Positions 28,501 to 43,500 of a stretch of 64,000 nucleotides of DNA are shown here, in pieces. The position numbers and the translations under genes are program-made. Position 1 is the stretch's first letter, and each line of letters starts with the position of its first letter. This DNA comes from Phoronis australis (Eukaryota; Phoronida; Phoronidae). The DNA lies in assembly GCA_002633005.1 (NCBI GenBank), contig NMRA01000079.1:615225-679224 (forward strand), given 5' to 3'. Under the pieces are notes generated by a model. The model did not search any database. It saw only the letters and a program-made list of their open reading frames with translations, and was not told the origin of the DNA.

Positions 28501-31500
28501 CCACACAGACCTTGTGTAAGTCTCCTACAGCGTTAATCATGCTCGCAGATTTAGAAATCTTTCAAGGAGTGTTTGGACATGCTACAAACTATTGAGGGTT
28601 GACGTTGGAGAGAGCACATTTACTAATTATTTTTATTTAAAGAAATTTAATTATGACCAACTCACATAAAATGGAATAAATTAAATGATTGGAAGCCTGC
28701 TAGTGATAATTAAGGCCAAGACCAAGTTTAAACACATTTTTAACAAATTGTAAAATTAAGGAAAAAAGCCCTCAAAACTAAAAACTACATGACACCCTCC
28801 AGCCACTAACAGTTCAAGAGACAGCACATGCTGGTCGGTAGGCACTCACTAACTCAACTGACCTGATTCAGCACAAATTCATCGTCAAACTGACCGGCCG
28901 TCTTAACAGTGTTTGGCTTGACGCACCGTATGAAGTGGGGCGTGGCGGCAGTCATTCGCTCAATGAGCACGTGCAGAGAGTTCTGAAAATGGAAGGAGCC
29001 TTAAATGATTTGAGTACAGTGAAGGTAAAATATTTTTGCAGGCGGTCTGCTACACATTGTACCAAACGTGCGCAGGCTACTCATATGGGCCCAATGCACT
29101 GAGCATCTGGAACCATTTTATGCTTTAATAAATAATAGTTAAAACCAAGCTGAGGATCTAGAAACCTGACTCACGGGTTCAGCAGTTTGACCCAGTGGGA
29201 CTGTGCCCATGACCTCGAGTAAAGAAGGCGGGCACCTATTACACTAGGCCACACTGCCTCCCATGAAAGTAAACTTGACTGAACAAACAGACTTGATGTG
29301 ACAGATACCATGAAAACTAAAATGGGAAACATGCGTATTGACTTCGTTACAGGTAGAGGCTGAGGCGACATGTCCAGTGCATTGCGGGGGAGTCAAACTA
29401 CGACAATAAACAAAACACTCGCACTTCCAGCCAATAGGAGACCATGCCCACATATCACGGTTTGCAAAATGTAAAATGTCAATGGGACAGTCAGCATTAA
29501 TCTGAAGTGAAATATATCTGGGACTGCATGTGTTACACCACAACAAATTAATTATAAACAGACATGAGAATACATTAGTTAACTATTACAGTATTTATTT
29601 GAAAAGCTGTGAACAGATAGTTGTTGTATTGTGAACAGCATAAACTGTTACAGACAATATTTTCCGCTGGTTGTTTCTGATGAAGTTACCAAAAGTTAAA
29701 AGCAAAATGTCTGAAGTAACAATGTTTTGCTTCCTCTTACAATCACACTTTGAACAACAAATTAAACCTGCTGTCCATCGCAAAAAAAGACTTTTGATTG
29801 AGGCCACTTACCATTATGAAATTGGTTAAAAACAATTTTTTTTAATAAAGTTGGAGAGGATTTCGGGAATTTGAATGACACTACATTTCGTTATTGCTTG
29901 AGGCAATGCTTGCCATGCCAATTGCTTGAGACAAGACTTGTCACACCAACTGCTTGAGACAAGACTTGCCACACCAATTGCTTGAGACAAGACTTGTCAC
30001 ACCAATTGCTTGAGACAAGACTTGTCACACCAATTGCTTGAGACAAGACTTGTCACACCAACTGCTTGAGACAAGACTTGTCACACTTACTGCTTGAGAC
30101 AAGACTTGCCACACCAATTGCTTGAGACAAGACTTGTCACACCAATTGCTTGAGACAAGACTTGCCACACCAACTGCTTGAGACAAGACTTGTCACACTT
30201 ACTGCTTGAGACAAGACTTGCCACACTTACTGCTTGAGACAATGCTTGCCACACCAATTGCTTGAGAGAAGACTTGTCACACCAATTGCTTGAGATGAAG
30301 CTTGCAACACCAATCATGGTTTCTAGTATATACAAGTATCTGAGTGTGTGGTCTTTGAAAACTTAGAAATCATTTTTCATGTGAGTGAGGAACAAGTTGA
30401 GATCACTTTCATAGCATGCGTGATCTATATAATTGCTCCTTGGACAGAAAATAGGTTTCCGGAAGCATTAAAGATTCAAATACCTTAAACTGCGCTCCGA
30501 CTGTCAACTTCCTAGTGGGGGGTTGTTTGCCTGGTCGGGCTGGCTTCGTCTTTGTGGTGCGCTTTCTCGTTCGTCTCCCCTGCAATGCCAGTGTGCCAGT
30601 GCGAGTTACCGTTCCACGGAAGATTAGACACAGGAGGTCATTGGTGCTGCGTTGTAACATCTCCATCACACCAGGGGGCAGCGAGTCACGATTCTTCTCC
30701 AGCCAACCATCTGCTGTGTACTCCACCTAGTGGAAATATATAGACCAGTAAAACCCAGTTTCTTTATAATTTGTTCTAAACAAGAATTTCCCCTAAGAGA
30801 AGCAGTCTCAAAAATTGAAGAACATCACATGAAAGACCCTGTAATGATGAGTTTTACGATTTCTTAAGGGTTCTCTACTGTATCATCTTTGAAAATAATA
30901 AAACTTGCCAGGTACAAAGTTGCGATCATAATTTGATTGTTAATGCTCCTGGGTTCAAAGTTCATGGTTTAGAGACACATCATGACAGACAGGTGAAATT
31001 TCATTTTGTTTAATTTATAAATTATTCAACAAAAATAACTTTTCAGGGAAATCTAATTTGCTTTTAACATGGTTTCCATGACATAGCTATTACCAAACAA
31101 CATTTGGTTAAATTCAGCATTTGCAACAATGTGGCCTCTGAAAAATCGAAATATGTCAATTTTAGCTATTTCTTTTGTCCCAATCTGAAGATCTTTTACA
31201 GTATTTTTTTCAATAACTCAGTCGACTCAGTGGAGCTTGCTGCTCGCGTCTGCAGCAAACTCATAACTGCACTTTCAAGTATTACAGATCACAACTTTCC
31301 CCAATGAACTAGGTGCAGTGAATCCTAAACAGACTATACAGTGGTTCACAGTCTTGAGTGGAAGCTGACCATGTTACCTAGTAGGCTATTGCATTCTGGT
31401 CATTCCTGCTCAACCAAAAGACTGGCTGCGAATACACAGACACAAGTGCATCTTATATCGGCCAATCACAGCTCACTGCAGTTAAGGGGGATAACGGCTG

Positions 31501-34500
31501 TGTTTCTTCTACTCACATTTCCAGCGTAGTGACAGATGGTGAAGTTGTTACTTGTTGCTCTGACAGATTTTACAAAGTGCTCGTTGCCTTGGAAGTTCTT
31601 GTTGAGCTTTTCAACGAAAGTGTGGTCCGTTGCCTGGAATGAAATACTGATGAGTACCGATAATTCAAGAAGTAATTCTCATCAAATAAAACAGCCTTAT
31701 TCATTATTTGACATAAGCGTAATAACTTTTGTCAAAAATCCTACAAGTTGCATATTTTGCAGATAACTGTACGTATTACAAATAAGTCAGCCTGTTTGTA
31801 GTGACAGATACACAATCATGAACATATAGGATGATACCAAGCCTACGATGTTCCTACCTTGGGAAAATGACTCTCCTCGTCCAACAGAGCAAGTAGACCA
31901 ATAGGGCGTGCTATAAACAGGTCCTGGAAACAAATGTAAAGAGAAATCTTTTACATGCTAACTCAAACGAGAATTATCCTGTGTATGTTCACCAGCATCC
32001 CCAATGTTTCTAGAATTTAAAGGGTAAAGTGGGGATGATAGCCATTATTAAGAACATTTAAGCAGCTTAGGCAAGAGTGAATTCCATTCACAAAACTTGC
32101 GTTGGCGATTACCAAAACTTACTAAAGATTTTACCCAAAGATCATCCAACCGCTTAGCACAATGCAATTCAACTTAAGTTAACTTTGAACTTTTACATAA
32201 AGTGACTGCAGATGGTCAATTTTTTAATAAAATCTTGAGTAAAGTTGGGTGATCTCAGGATCTGTTTTCAACCCAAGTGGAACGTTTACATATCTTTCAA
32301 AACATAGCACACTTTGTGAAATGTTCAGTTTTTGAATTAAAGTTATTTTTTACCTGAAAATTGAAATTGAAGTATGGGACACTATCTTAGAGAACAGACA
32401 AAAACAGACATTAAGTCATAGTTATTTTCAGTTACTGCTTAAATTTCTAGAGTTCAGATGCTGTTCATACAGTTTAAAGGCCAAAAGCTCAATCCTGTCA
32501 ATGCTCACCAGGAGGGGTTGGTTGTCAACAAACGGTACTTCCGTCCAATCAATACCTTCCTTTTTGTATTCTTCTTGCTCCATTTTGAAGATGTGCTAAA
32601 CGGAGAAATACATTCTCAACAAATTAATTGGCCCAATAACGGATCCAAATGTTCAATGAGACAAAGTTTGCTGATCTCAACCATTGCTTATCAGCGACTT
32701 TATCTGAATTAAACTGGTGTAACATTCGACATTTTCACGACGCATCCAATCACAAAGTGTTTTCTTATGACTTATGTAGAGAACCAGTGTCGATCCATTC
32801 TGAACATCGGATACAGAGAACAAAGTACAAAGCGTATTGAAGTTGGATCCACACAATAACAGAAAGGTAGAGAACAAAATCAAAAATTCAGACAAAATGT
32901 CCTGCAATTCCCCATCATGACAGTTGGACTGAAACTGAACTCATCATCAGACGGTAGTCTTCCCTCATGAAGGGGGAATGTGGCTAAGCCATTCTGCAAT
33001 TACAATGTTGCTTTCCTAATAGTTATTACCTGTAATTTTTGCCATTATAAAAATGAACCGTCATAACGCGAAAGTGACATTTAGTTTGATTACATGTTTC
33101 TTGTACTGTACATTACAATTTTACACTCACCTGGTTAAAGAAGAATTGAAGCTGTTCATTGGCCAAGTTGATGCATGCCTGTTCAAAACTGTTCACAGTA
33201 AAGTGTTCAAAACCAAAGATATCCAAAATACCTGTTGCAGAGTAAAGCAACGACTATCAATCACCCTAATATAGATTAGTGTGCTGAAATGTTGGCAATA
33301 AAGAACAAATGAAACAATGAGCTGACCAGAAAGTACAGCAAAGTCTCATAAGTTAAGGACATAGTGAATTATTTTATTTCAACATTTTCTTCATGAAACA
33401 CAATCATGTAGCACCAAATCAAATACTTTTCCATTGTTCAAGTTTTTTAGCACAGCCATCATCAGTCTTGAAAATTGTGGGAAATCAAATCAATGTTTGA
33501 AGCTCTTGAAAGTGATAAAAGAATATTTTTGGCAATTATTTTAGACCGGAATTGATGAGATTATGGGGGGATTTCGTTGCTGGTGTTTCAGTATCAATGT
33601 CGAATTCTTAGCTGAAGATATCAGTTCAGGATCAACCGTTGAACCACCGAGTAAGCAGAAGCCGCAGCAAAGTGCCACCGTATTAAGTAGAATACAAAAT
33701 TGGAGAACGCTCAAAACTGAAGAATGAATAATTATGAGGAAGAAACAGGAGACCTTCCAAGAGGTGGCGCTTTAGTCAGAAGCCGATAGGCAAAATTTCA
33801 TTCAGCTTAATGTTTCTTAAATTACAGCTGCAGCATCAGTCTGTATGTAGCTTTTCTCCATTATTTAATACAAATTTAATGACAAACTTTTTACAATTAC
33901 AACACCTATTTGCATGTATGAACTGTCAGACATTTTGCTGAACTCTAAGGAAGCACGATCGGTGACACTACACAATGTACAAATGAACGAAACTTATATC
34001 GTAAACAGTTTTGCTGTTTCATTATAGTCCATATCTTACCTATTACCTATTTAGCATACATTTTACCTAAGCATACATTTGGCAGACAATCAGAAAATTT
34101 GTTTTTATTATTATCAAAAAAATAAACATTGCGAGCTATCTAATAGTCTTTTATTGCCCGAGTATCGTAAAACAACACCTTGTAATAGTATTAAAGAGTT
34201 AGCTTTAAAAAATAGAGAAAAGGGCAATTCTTGTGCAAACTAACTGAAAATCTGTAAAAGTTGCATTACCAATTTCCTGAAAGCTGGGCACTGCCTCCTG
34301 TGGAGCCAGTAACTGGTTGATTTTGTTGACTATCCAGCCGAACAGACGACCGTAGATCGTCTTGGCAGTGGCGTCCCGTGCATCTGCAAAACACTTGATT
34401 ATTGCAACACCTGACAAGCTTTATCACAGTTCATACATTCATAACAGCACTCCTTTGAGAGTCATATCTCTAGTGTCTAACTTCAATTAGCAAAATTTAA

Positions 34501-37500
34501 CAAATTTGTGATTGCCTTCTTCTAATAACAATTACAGCAGTGAACATTCCGAATAAGAGAATCTTGTAAAGGTTCACTTGGTGCACGAGAGAGCACACGT
34601 CTGTAATGACCTCAAATGACCCTACCCATGGCCTGCTGTCGCGTGTAGTTCCTGCGTATCTCTTCCCCTCGGGTCACGTCAACCTTGCAGGTAAAACAGT
34701 CCAGTAACTCTTCTGAATCCACCCCCAACAGAGACTGTAAATGGTGACATGGGAGAAATACACATCAACGTTAAAAAACGCCACCAGTTTGAGCTTAGAG
34801 GGAGAAATTAGTTGTCATAGTGACTTAGAATCTTGAAAATAGTTATAAATTAATCATGGGTGTCTTTCACACACAATTTGCTTTTGAAATTGACATGCAA
34901 GTCCAGTGAAAGTATTTCTTTGTGCACCTTGCCCTTCGTCATACAACTGTTCCTCTTGGCTTGTGTAAGTAAACACAGCTTAACAAAAATTTTCCGGACC
35001 TGACTGAGAAGATAGAATTGTTCATTACCCCCTATTGGTTTTAAATAGCTCAGCCCGGATTGACAGGGTGTAAGTAAATGCAAGCAGAGTGAAGTGAGAA
35101 CCCTTTGGAGCAGACAGAGTTCTACAGTAGCATAAAAACACTGAAACTGAATTTTCTTAAAAGCCAACTTTAGTAGTTTTAACATTCAAGCACCTACATT
35201 TTATGGCCGAAGACAGACAATATATCATATTATGATAGAATGTCATTCTAGCTACTCGGGTGACGAATATCATTTCTACACAGTCGTCACGACAGGGGAA
35301 TTCCTAATCATTTTGCACGATTATTTTAGACCCGCGCTGAATCTCAGAAATGGTGGAATTAAATGCAAGATGTACCAAAGGAAAAAAAATAAATAGATAA
35401 AATATGATCAGTTTTGTTGAAGCACATCAAAACTACTTAAAGGAAGATGTTGGAGTACAGAAACATTCATGTTGTCACATTGAAATAACTTTTAAACAAG
35501 AACCACAAAAAATTCTCTCTCTGAAATGGACTATTAATTGCGCAACAGTGATGCCATGAACAGACATCCTTTAGTCCCTGTCTTCTCATTGGTTGCTTGA
35601 CTACTGAGACTGCTTTGCTTAGAAAAAATCAAAATCTTATAGCCTTGAATGTTTCAATACATAATAATGTATCTTTCCCCCAAAAGAAAATGAATGTTTA
35701 AGTTCATAGCACAGTTTGACATCCCATTGAGGCTATGGATTGATCTAAATCCCCCAAAAAATAATACCGAGGTGGACTTTTCACATCATTCAAATTGTCT
35801 CCCAACCATAACAAAAAAAACATGTGTGCAAAGACCCAGGGAGATCTCCACAATTCCCCGCATCCACACGATACCTTAGTCACTTACCGCAACCCTGGAG
35901 AGCACGTTCTTGTCCTTAACAAGGGACGTGTCATTGTCATCTTGATCAAACTCAACGTTACCCATGTTGAGGACACTCGACAGAATCACAAACATGTCCT
36001 CTTGTTCCTATGGTGATAATGAAAACGTAACGTCACACCAGGAAGCAATGCCAATGAAACATCAAGCATTTGTGAATACTCACACATTTCCTGACGTTAG
36101 TTACATTTTTAACATTTATTGGGCCGCATGATCCACTCTTAAAACCAAAGACCGGAGTAGAGTTCCGTAGAGTACAAGTACCTCAGTAAGGAAGCAATAG
36201 AAGTGAGATCATGGGCTTTGTTTGCAATACATGGCATTATCTTGAAGTCTTGCTTGTGTGTTTGCAGGATTTTCACCGCTACTCAACGCACGCCTGGATT
36301 TTTCCACGCATTATAGATGTATAAGCACGTTGTGAAACTAGTCTTGTACCGAGATTGAAAAAGCATTCTACCAACTGCCCACTTTTATCGTTACCTCAGT
36401 ATGCTAATATCAGACATTGCTGACGCCAGGCATAGACTAAATGAAAAACAAGAATTTCACAACCACTACAGAGACACATTCACTCATCAAAATTATTGTC
36501 GGAAGGCGTGAATCCAGTAGGTCCTCTAGTAAAAGAACATGTTGCTGGTGAGCTATTGTGTTAATCATGCATGTAATTTCTCAAACCCGACTATGGACAT
36601 TTAACCACACACAATTAAAGAGATACACATGGATCATTAGGTATATACAATATCACAACCTATGAATATTTTGCGGCAGAAAACTTCAGAAGCAATCAAT
36701 GAATGACCTTAGTGTAAATGTTTAGTAATGCTAAATATTTCTGGGTAAGAATCTGTAAAATAAACTCCAATAGTTGTTTTGCACGTATTTTTAAATCAAC
36801 CTACAAATTGTATAAAAACCAATTTATTTCAAGGTAGAAAATTCCGCTATCTAAGAGTCACATGGAAGTTAAGCTTATCAATTTTGTGTCACAGTGTGTA
36901 TGGCTCTAAACCAGATTTGCACTGTGTAATACCTTGCGTATATCCAATTACCCATGGACCCCTACCTCGGATGTGAATCCAACCAAGTCCATGGCATTCC
37001 AATTACCCATGGGCCCCTACCTCGGATGTGAATCCAACCAAGTCCATGGCATTCCAATTAGCCATGGGCCCCTACCTCGGATGTGAATCCAACCAAGTCC
37101 ATGGCATTCCAATTACCCATGGGCCCCTACCTCGGATGTGAATCCAACCAAGTCCATGGCATTCACAAGTTCATCATACATCTTCGTCAGGCGTGTAAAC
37201 GAGCTCTTCAATGAACCGTCACCATTGGTTAGATACCTGAAATTACGACACATTATTTACTAGTGGATAGAATGATAAGAAATGACAAGAAAGTGAGAGA
37301 AAATTATGGTTTCGGTTAATAAATAATAATAATAATTTGATCAGCTCTAGATGAACCTACAAACATAATGGATGTTGCCGAGAGCATCCTTAAGAGATGA
37401 ACTTTCATTTGGCGACAATTTTAGCACTGAATCCTACAGAGCTGAATGTAAGGGAATTCACTTTGAACACTTGCAGCCAGCATAATTTTGTTCTGTGACA

Positions 37501-40500
37501 TTTCACTACTAGTAAATGTCTCATGCCAGTCTTTAATAGTTTAGATAATTATTCATCCACATTAAAGTAGTAAATAAAAATTACTGACTAGTGGCATCAA
37601 CAGAAGAGCTGCATTTTGTTTCACAAAAAATGACATTATAATTAATGGGTTTTATGACTGAAAAACAGATTTTTGTGATATTTGTTGTAAGAGTCTAACC
37701 TTGGTGTCATTTTTAAGCTTTAACCAGAGCTATAACACAACAATATTACAAGGCAGTTGTGTTTTAATGATTTATTACATAATTTATGATTCCCACCATT
37801 TTCTGCCAGTCATTTGCCAAAATCAAGACTGGTGACTTAATATTAACCAGTTGAATGAATTGCTTTAATCCCTGTCATTATTGCATTGAGCTCCAGTAGC
37901 AGAGAGTTGGACTGAGATCACAGGGGCTACGAGTTTGATTCTGCATTGGGGAGAAAAATATTTTACTCGCAGTAATATAACTTTAAGTCACAGTTTTGTC
38001 CTAAACCTCGCACATATAATAACTAATATCTCGCTGCCAGAGCAAACGTACAAAGTCTTTGAACACAAAGTTGCTCACTAGACAGATAGTTCCGATAAAT
38101 TATTTCTAAATTCTGATGTGCTAACAGTTAAATAACACAGTCAATCTCATTCTTTATTCAGCCATTAAGAAATGGGAGCCTTTCAGTCACTTGTCATGAA
38201 ACAGACGTCATAGTCATCCAGAAAACATCTTGGGATGTGTTTAAGGAAAAGTAACTGAAGACTTGAGACAGAAATCTGGTCTCACATTCCCACTTCATAG
38301 TTGCCAGATGAAGGCTTAGTCGTGTAATTATTGGAATATCACTCACTAGAAATAATTTACTATTTTGTGCAATTTTTCTCTGATGGTAAGTTAGAATGGG
38401 TCTATTTCAGATACTTTATTCTTTTGCTATTAATTAAAGTGAGTTTAAATTATTTTTCAGAAATAGTTACGAGGAGCGTAAAAACAAATATTTGTCATGT
38501 CTTAAGGCACCTTCATGAAACAGGCCAGAGGTTCTCGAGTGGAAATACTTAATTCAAAGTTCATGATTTGATGATGAAGCTTGCAACAACAGTGATATCC
38601 CCATCAACAAGAACGCAGTCACGCAAACTCACAACTACCATAAAATAACTTTGTCTAATCTTCCCTCCTTAGTAATATATACCTGTATCCCTCTCCACGA
38701 TCCAGTTTGTACTTCAGGAGTAACTCCGGGGACAGTCCAGCAAACATATAGTAAAAGATGTGAAAGTTCTCCTCCCCTGGGTTCTGTCTTGCCACCCGTG
38801 ACTTCTCTAGCAGGTACTCGGAGATCTTGGCCCCCATGACTGCAGCAGATAAGAAACAGATAAAGAACACCAGGTGTGCCCAGAGGGCGCACCGTGGGTG
38901 AACCAAGTCCGTGAATAAGAGCAAGGCAGAGCGTTGAAATGTGCCCACAAATGCATCACATTTTAGGGTTAGTAATTTGTGTCTTAAAAATGGTCACTAG
39001 ATGGCGCAAAAAAATGTAGACTCCACCCAAAGTACACATAGACCAGGTAAAGAACAATTTTCAGTTCAGTCTGTGGAAACATAATGGAGCACCATCAAAC
39101 AAAGTGACTGTAGTCCCCCCACCGTGAAAAGCTGGACAGTGGAAAAGCTGTCCACAGATAATTGACAGGCAATTGACTCATAGATAGTCTTTCGTTAGAG
39201 CTGGTGGTGCCAACTGACTCAGAGTTGTTGTGTTTGGGTCATTACAATGTATTAATTTATAAGTGTTATCAAGTCTGGCTTGAGCCTGTTACTTCTATAA
39301 CCTAAACAAACTTAGACTGCTGTGAACCCGGGGGGGGGGGGGNNNNNNNNNNNNNNNNNNNNAAGACTGACTCTGTCAAGAATAAGACAAGGGAACTGAC
39401 AACTATTAACTATGCATAGACATTAAATTTACAAGTATTCACAAAATATTCAACCTTTTGTTTTGTGCTCTCCCTGACAAGTCATTGATGCATTGAAACA
39501 GCTCTGCGTCGAAAACAAGAAACAATAAATCAGAGACAAACAAAATTATATGTTACAATATTAGAGTTCACACGGAATCAGGGCTTTAGTGCAGCTCTGT
39601 TGATGAACTAGTACGTTCAGCAAAATAGTAAGAATTACTTACTGTGCCCATTCTTGAACTTAAGTTGGATGTATTTCCCGAATCTACTCGAGTTGTCGTT
39701 CATCACTGTTTGTGCATTTCCAAAAGCTTCCAGCAAAGGGTTGACCTGCAACAAGTCTGCGATGCGAATTAAACGCGCTATGCAAAAACGTTCTGGCTTT
39801 GAATAAATAGAACCTAAACACACCGTTATCTTTTAACATTTAGAATCACGGATGTCTTCAGTTTACCACAGAAAGGATTTATAATGATGCCTCATGAATC
39901 TATATCAAAACTGTAATGACTTTGCTAGCCACAAATCAAAATATTGTGATTGTCCAGAGAAATTTGGAATACAATATGGCGGACAGATGAAATTTTATTT
40001 TGTCAAATTTATCAACAAAAATAACTTTCAGGAAGATTTCTTTGCTTTTAGCATGTTTTGTATGGTATAACTAAAACCAGACAATTTAATTTTGCTAAAA
40101 TTTTGAGAATATGCAATAACGTGGTAAGCCTCGGAAAATAGAAATATGACAAATTAAGCAATCATTTTTGTTCCAAGGTTGGCTAAGACACGTGACTTTC
40201 CACACGGGTTAGACAAATTAGACAGTTTATAATATAGTAACTGCAGTCACACCTGTCCACTTTAACTCACCTGTAAAATCTGCTGTTCCAACTGAGAGTT
40301 ACCTTTACACAGGTTAACGAGTTGCTTAATGACCAACTTGGTACTCTCAGTCTTACCTGCCCCACTCTCGCCGCTGAAAATGAGTCATTTTTATTAATAG
40401 CAGCAGACCTGACAATTACAAAGCCTAATAGATTGACCATTCTGTTATTGATTGGGTCATGTGACCATGTCTGTTTAGCAGTAAAAGTTAGTGCAAAGCA

Positions 40501-43500
40501 AAACAATGGTTCAACAAGATGACAACATTTCTTTAATATGCTAGATACTCAAAATGAAATCTCATATGCATATTATCAGTAAACAATTGATTTCTTGCAT
40601 TAAAAGCATAATTATAATAGTACATTAACCAAATCACTGTGATGCCAAAATGTGCAATATCCAGTGAATGACTGTCATTCATTGAAATTCTTTAACGTGG
40701 ACACTCAGTCAATGTAGCCAATTTCTAACAGTTGGCACAAGCTCTGACCTTGAGCAATTTTCACTGTCTCAAACTAGAAAACTTTTACCAAAAGTCAAAA
40801 ATGCTAACTTCAACCTGTAGTTGATATTTAATACAATGGTAATGCCACTGTCTGTTATTCAGTGTCTTAGACAATTTTAAGGTTAGTGATATAGGACCTT
40901 ATCTGTAAGTGTATAATGAACCAAATATCTGCAAAACCATAAAATTTAACCAAAACCATGTAGTTTCTGACAGTAAAGTTACTTAGTAAAATTATATTTG
41001 CCACTTTATACAAATCTGCCAATAATTGCATAATGTGACTACGTCTTTTTTTCAAAATTTAGCCAAAAGGTACAAATCATAGCTGCTTCAGATCAACAAC
41101 ATTCATTTGACAAAATTTCATTTGATATTTTTTATGCTTAATTTAACCTAAAAAATGCTGCATTATAGTTACAGTTTTTTTAAATTTATCATAATTTCAC
41201 TTTCAGTTTATGCAACTTGTGAGATTTTTCATAAAAATCATGAAACTTCTTTTTTCGATAGCCAATCTTGCAAAAGTGGATCAGTTTGAAAACAATGTCT
41301 AATATCACTTTGGAGAACTGTACACACAGATTAGTATCTTAAAGTTTCCTTATTTGTATTCAATCAGCTTTCAGTGGTGTTCCCAAGTTGGCCAAATTTG
41401 GAAATTTTACGTCCTTACGAAACCTTGTGTCATAACTGTTCAGTTATCTCTCCTGTAACACCCACCTGATAAGCACACACTGGTTGATCTCTTTTCCGCT
41501 GGTATACCCCATCATGGCCTGGTATGCACTGTCGGCCACAGCAAACAGGTGAGGGGGATTGTGGGAAGTCTTGGCATTTTTGTACAGATCAGACTCCTGC
41601 AATTAACAAATCACATATTCTTAGATAGGCAGGGTTTAGCACAGAAATGACAAAAAGGTGATTTTCAAAGCTAAAATGGCTAAGCCACACAGATAGAGTT
41701 CAGGGGCCTGTTCTAAGAAACAGACTTAAGTTTATTTAATTTTTTACTTCAGTCAAAGATTTGTCTCAACTTGCAAACATTGAAACTCCCACATCCGGAA
41801 AAGTAGCCAAAATCAAGACAAAGGTTAAGTCAAAAATTTAAGTCAAACTTAAGATCTCTTTTTTTGAAATGGACATGAGAGTCAAATTTAAGTTTTATCT
41901 TAAAATTGACTGAAATTTAGGATTTCTCTTAGCTAAGTCAGTTTTCTTAAAACAGACCCCTGGGTAAAAATCAACTGCAGATTAAGGAAAAGAGAGTAAT
42001 TTTCTTTCATAAGCAATTCTGTGAGAATTTGTTTCACAAAAAATGACTGTAGTATCACAACTAAATTCTGCTGGGAAATGTGCACTGTACACACAATAAG
42101 TGGGTATATAGCTTACGCAGCAACACCAATTCTGCTTTTGAACATGTTGCAGTACGTTCATGTATTTTCAGTGACAGATGAGTTTTCCACTCACTCTGTC
42201 CGTGGAATGACATCCATAGGCACAGAAAAGACAGCAATGTTTCTTTGCTGTATAATCATAACATAACACTGGAGAACTTGCTTCTACTGGACTCTCATCA
42301 ATCCCCAAGCACTGGTCTACTACAAGTTTTAAGTCAGAACTAAAACAGGTTTTACAGATTTTTGCTTGGGGTAGTTTCCATGAAAAGTGACTTAAGTCAG
42401 AAATTTGGTCTTACACTCCAAACATTTATTTCCAAAAAATCTCACTTGAGCAAAGATGCAAAGCCTCTGAGAAAATACAAATAACGGTTAAACACTGAGA
42501 TAATTTCTATAAATTATTTCTAGACTGTACTTTTCTCAGTATTACTCCGTTGAATGATCAAATTCAGCTTCTGTCTTTAAAGTGACTTAAAAGTCACTTT
42601 CATGTAACATGGTTTGTTTTATGACCACAGAGAAATGTCGAATCATAATTTGTGCAGAATCTGGAACCACCAGGGAAAACTCTGCACTCTGACCACTCCC
42701 AGCATTACGTTGACACATCCAAGGTGGGTACAGACATACCTTTTGTCCATATATGGGCAGCTCCTTAAATGGATTGACAGCTACAAGGATATCTCCCACA
42801 TAGGTCTGAAACACAAGAACAGCAGGCTTAGCTGCAAGTGATTACATGTCTGGAAGTACATCGGCAAATGAACAAGACTGTAACTTTCGAAATAATTCAC
42901 TTCAATTACAATTCATTTCAAGTTGCTTGTAGACCCCTTTCATGAATTTTCATTTCATCTACTTATTGAACAGTTATGAAATTGGCCTCAACGCGTTCGT
43001 TACTCAATCAGGAAGTGATCACTGGGCTTGGAATGAACTTTCGGTATCGCTCGAGACCAGCTACAACAAGTCGACATATCATGGCAGCTGATCATTTATA
43101 CATCAAGCACGTTGTCAAGTAATAATGAACTGTCAGTTCTTTCCAAGATCAAAGTCATTTTTCACCTGCGTAACCCAATCCGATTCATAGATTCACATCT
43201 GATAAACATAGTGTTAAGAATGAGATGAGAGATCAGCTTAGTACTTAGTTAGTACAGGCCAAGAATGATATGATTCGACTTTAATTAACTTTCAAAAAGC
43301 TTTACCCTAGAAGCAGAAATTTGTAGTTCCTGACATTTTATCAAAAAAATCTTGCCAAAGACAGATGTTTGAGAAAATCATTGAGCGAATGACTCATAGA
43401 TTATAGTCATGTCACCGTGAAAAACAGGGGCACACCCTCACGAACGAGACACAGCCAAAGAAATCAATTTCCCAGCAGCATCATCGAGTTCAAGACAAAA

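Noticed and set aside
29893-30312. CRISPR-like repeat array
   Set aside because: Contiguous 28-bp repeats without spacers in an animal intron; a minisatellite.
30087-30335. 82-codon minus-strand frame with repetitive peptide
   Set aside because: It is simply the 28-bp minisatellite read in frame; no start or splice context.
30660-30680. CTCF-like word (caccagggggcagcg) in exon 15
   Set aside because: Falls in coding sequence that is conserved as protein; a single chance match, not listed as a site.
30515-30743. Plus-strand open frames opposite exon 15
   Set aside because: Shadows of the 81-codon myosin exon on the other strand.
39330-39362. Missing exon in the assembly gap
   Set aside because: Exon 5 and exon 6 join in phase and the protein matches a normal myosin across the junction, so nothing coding is lost there.
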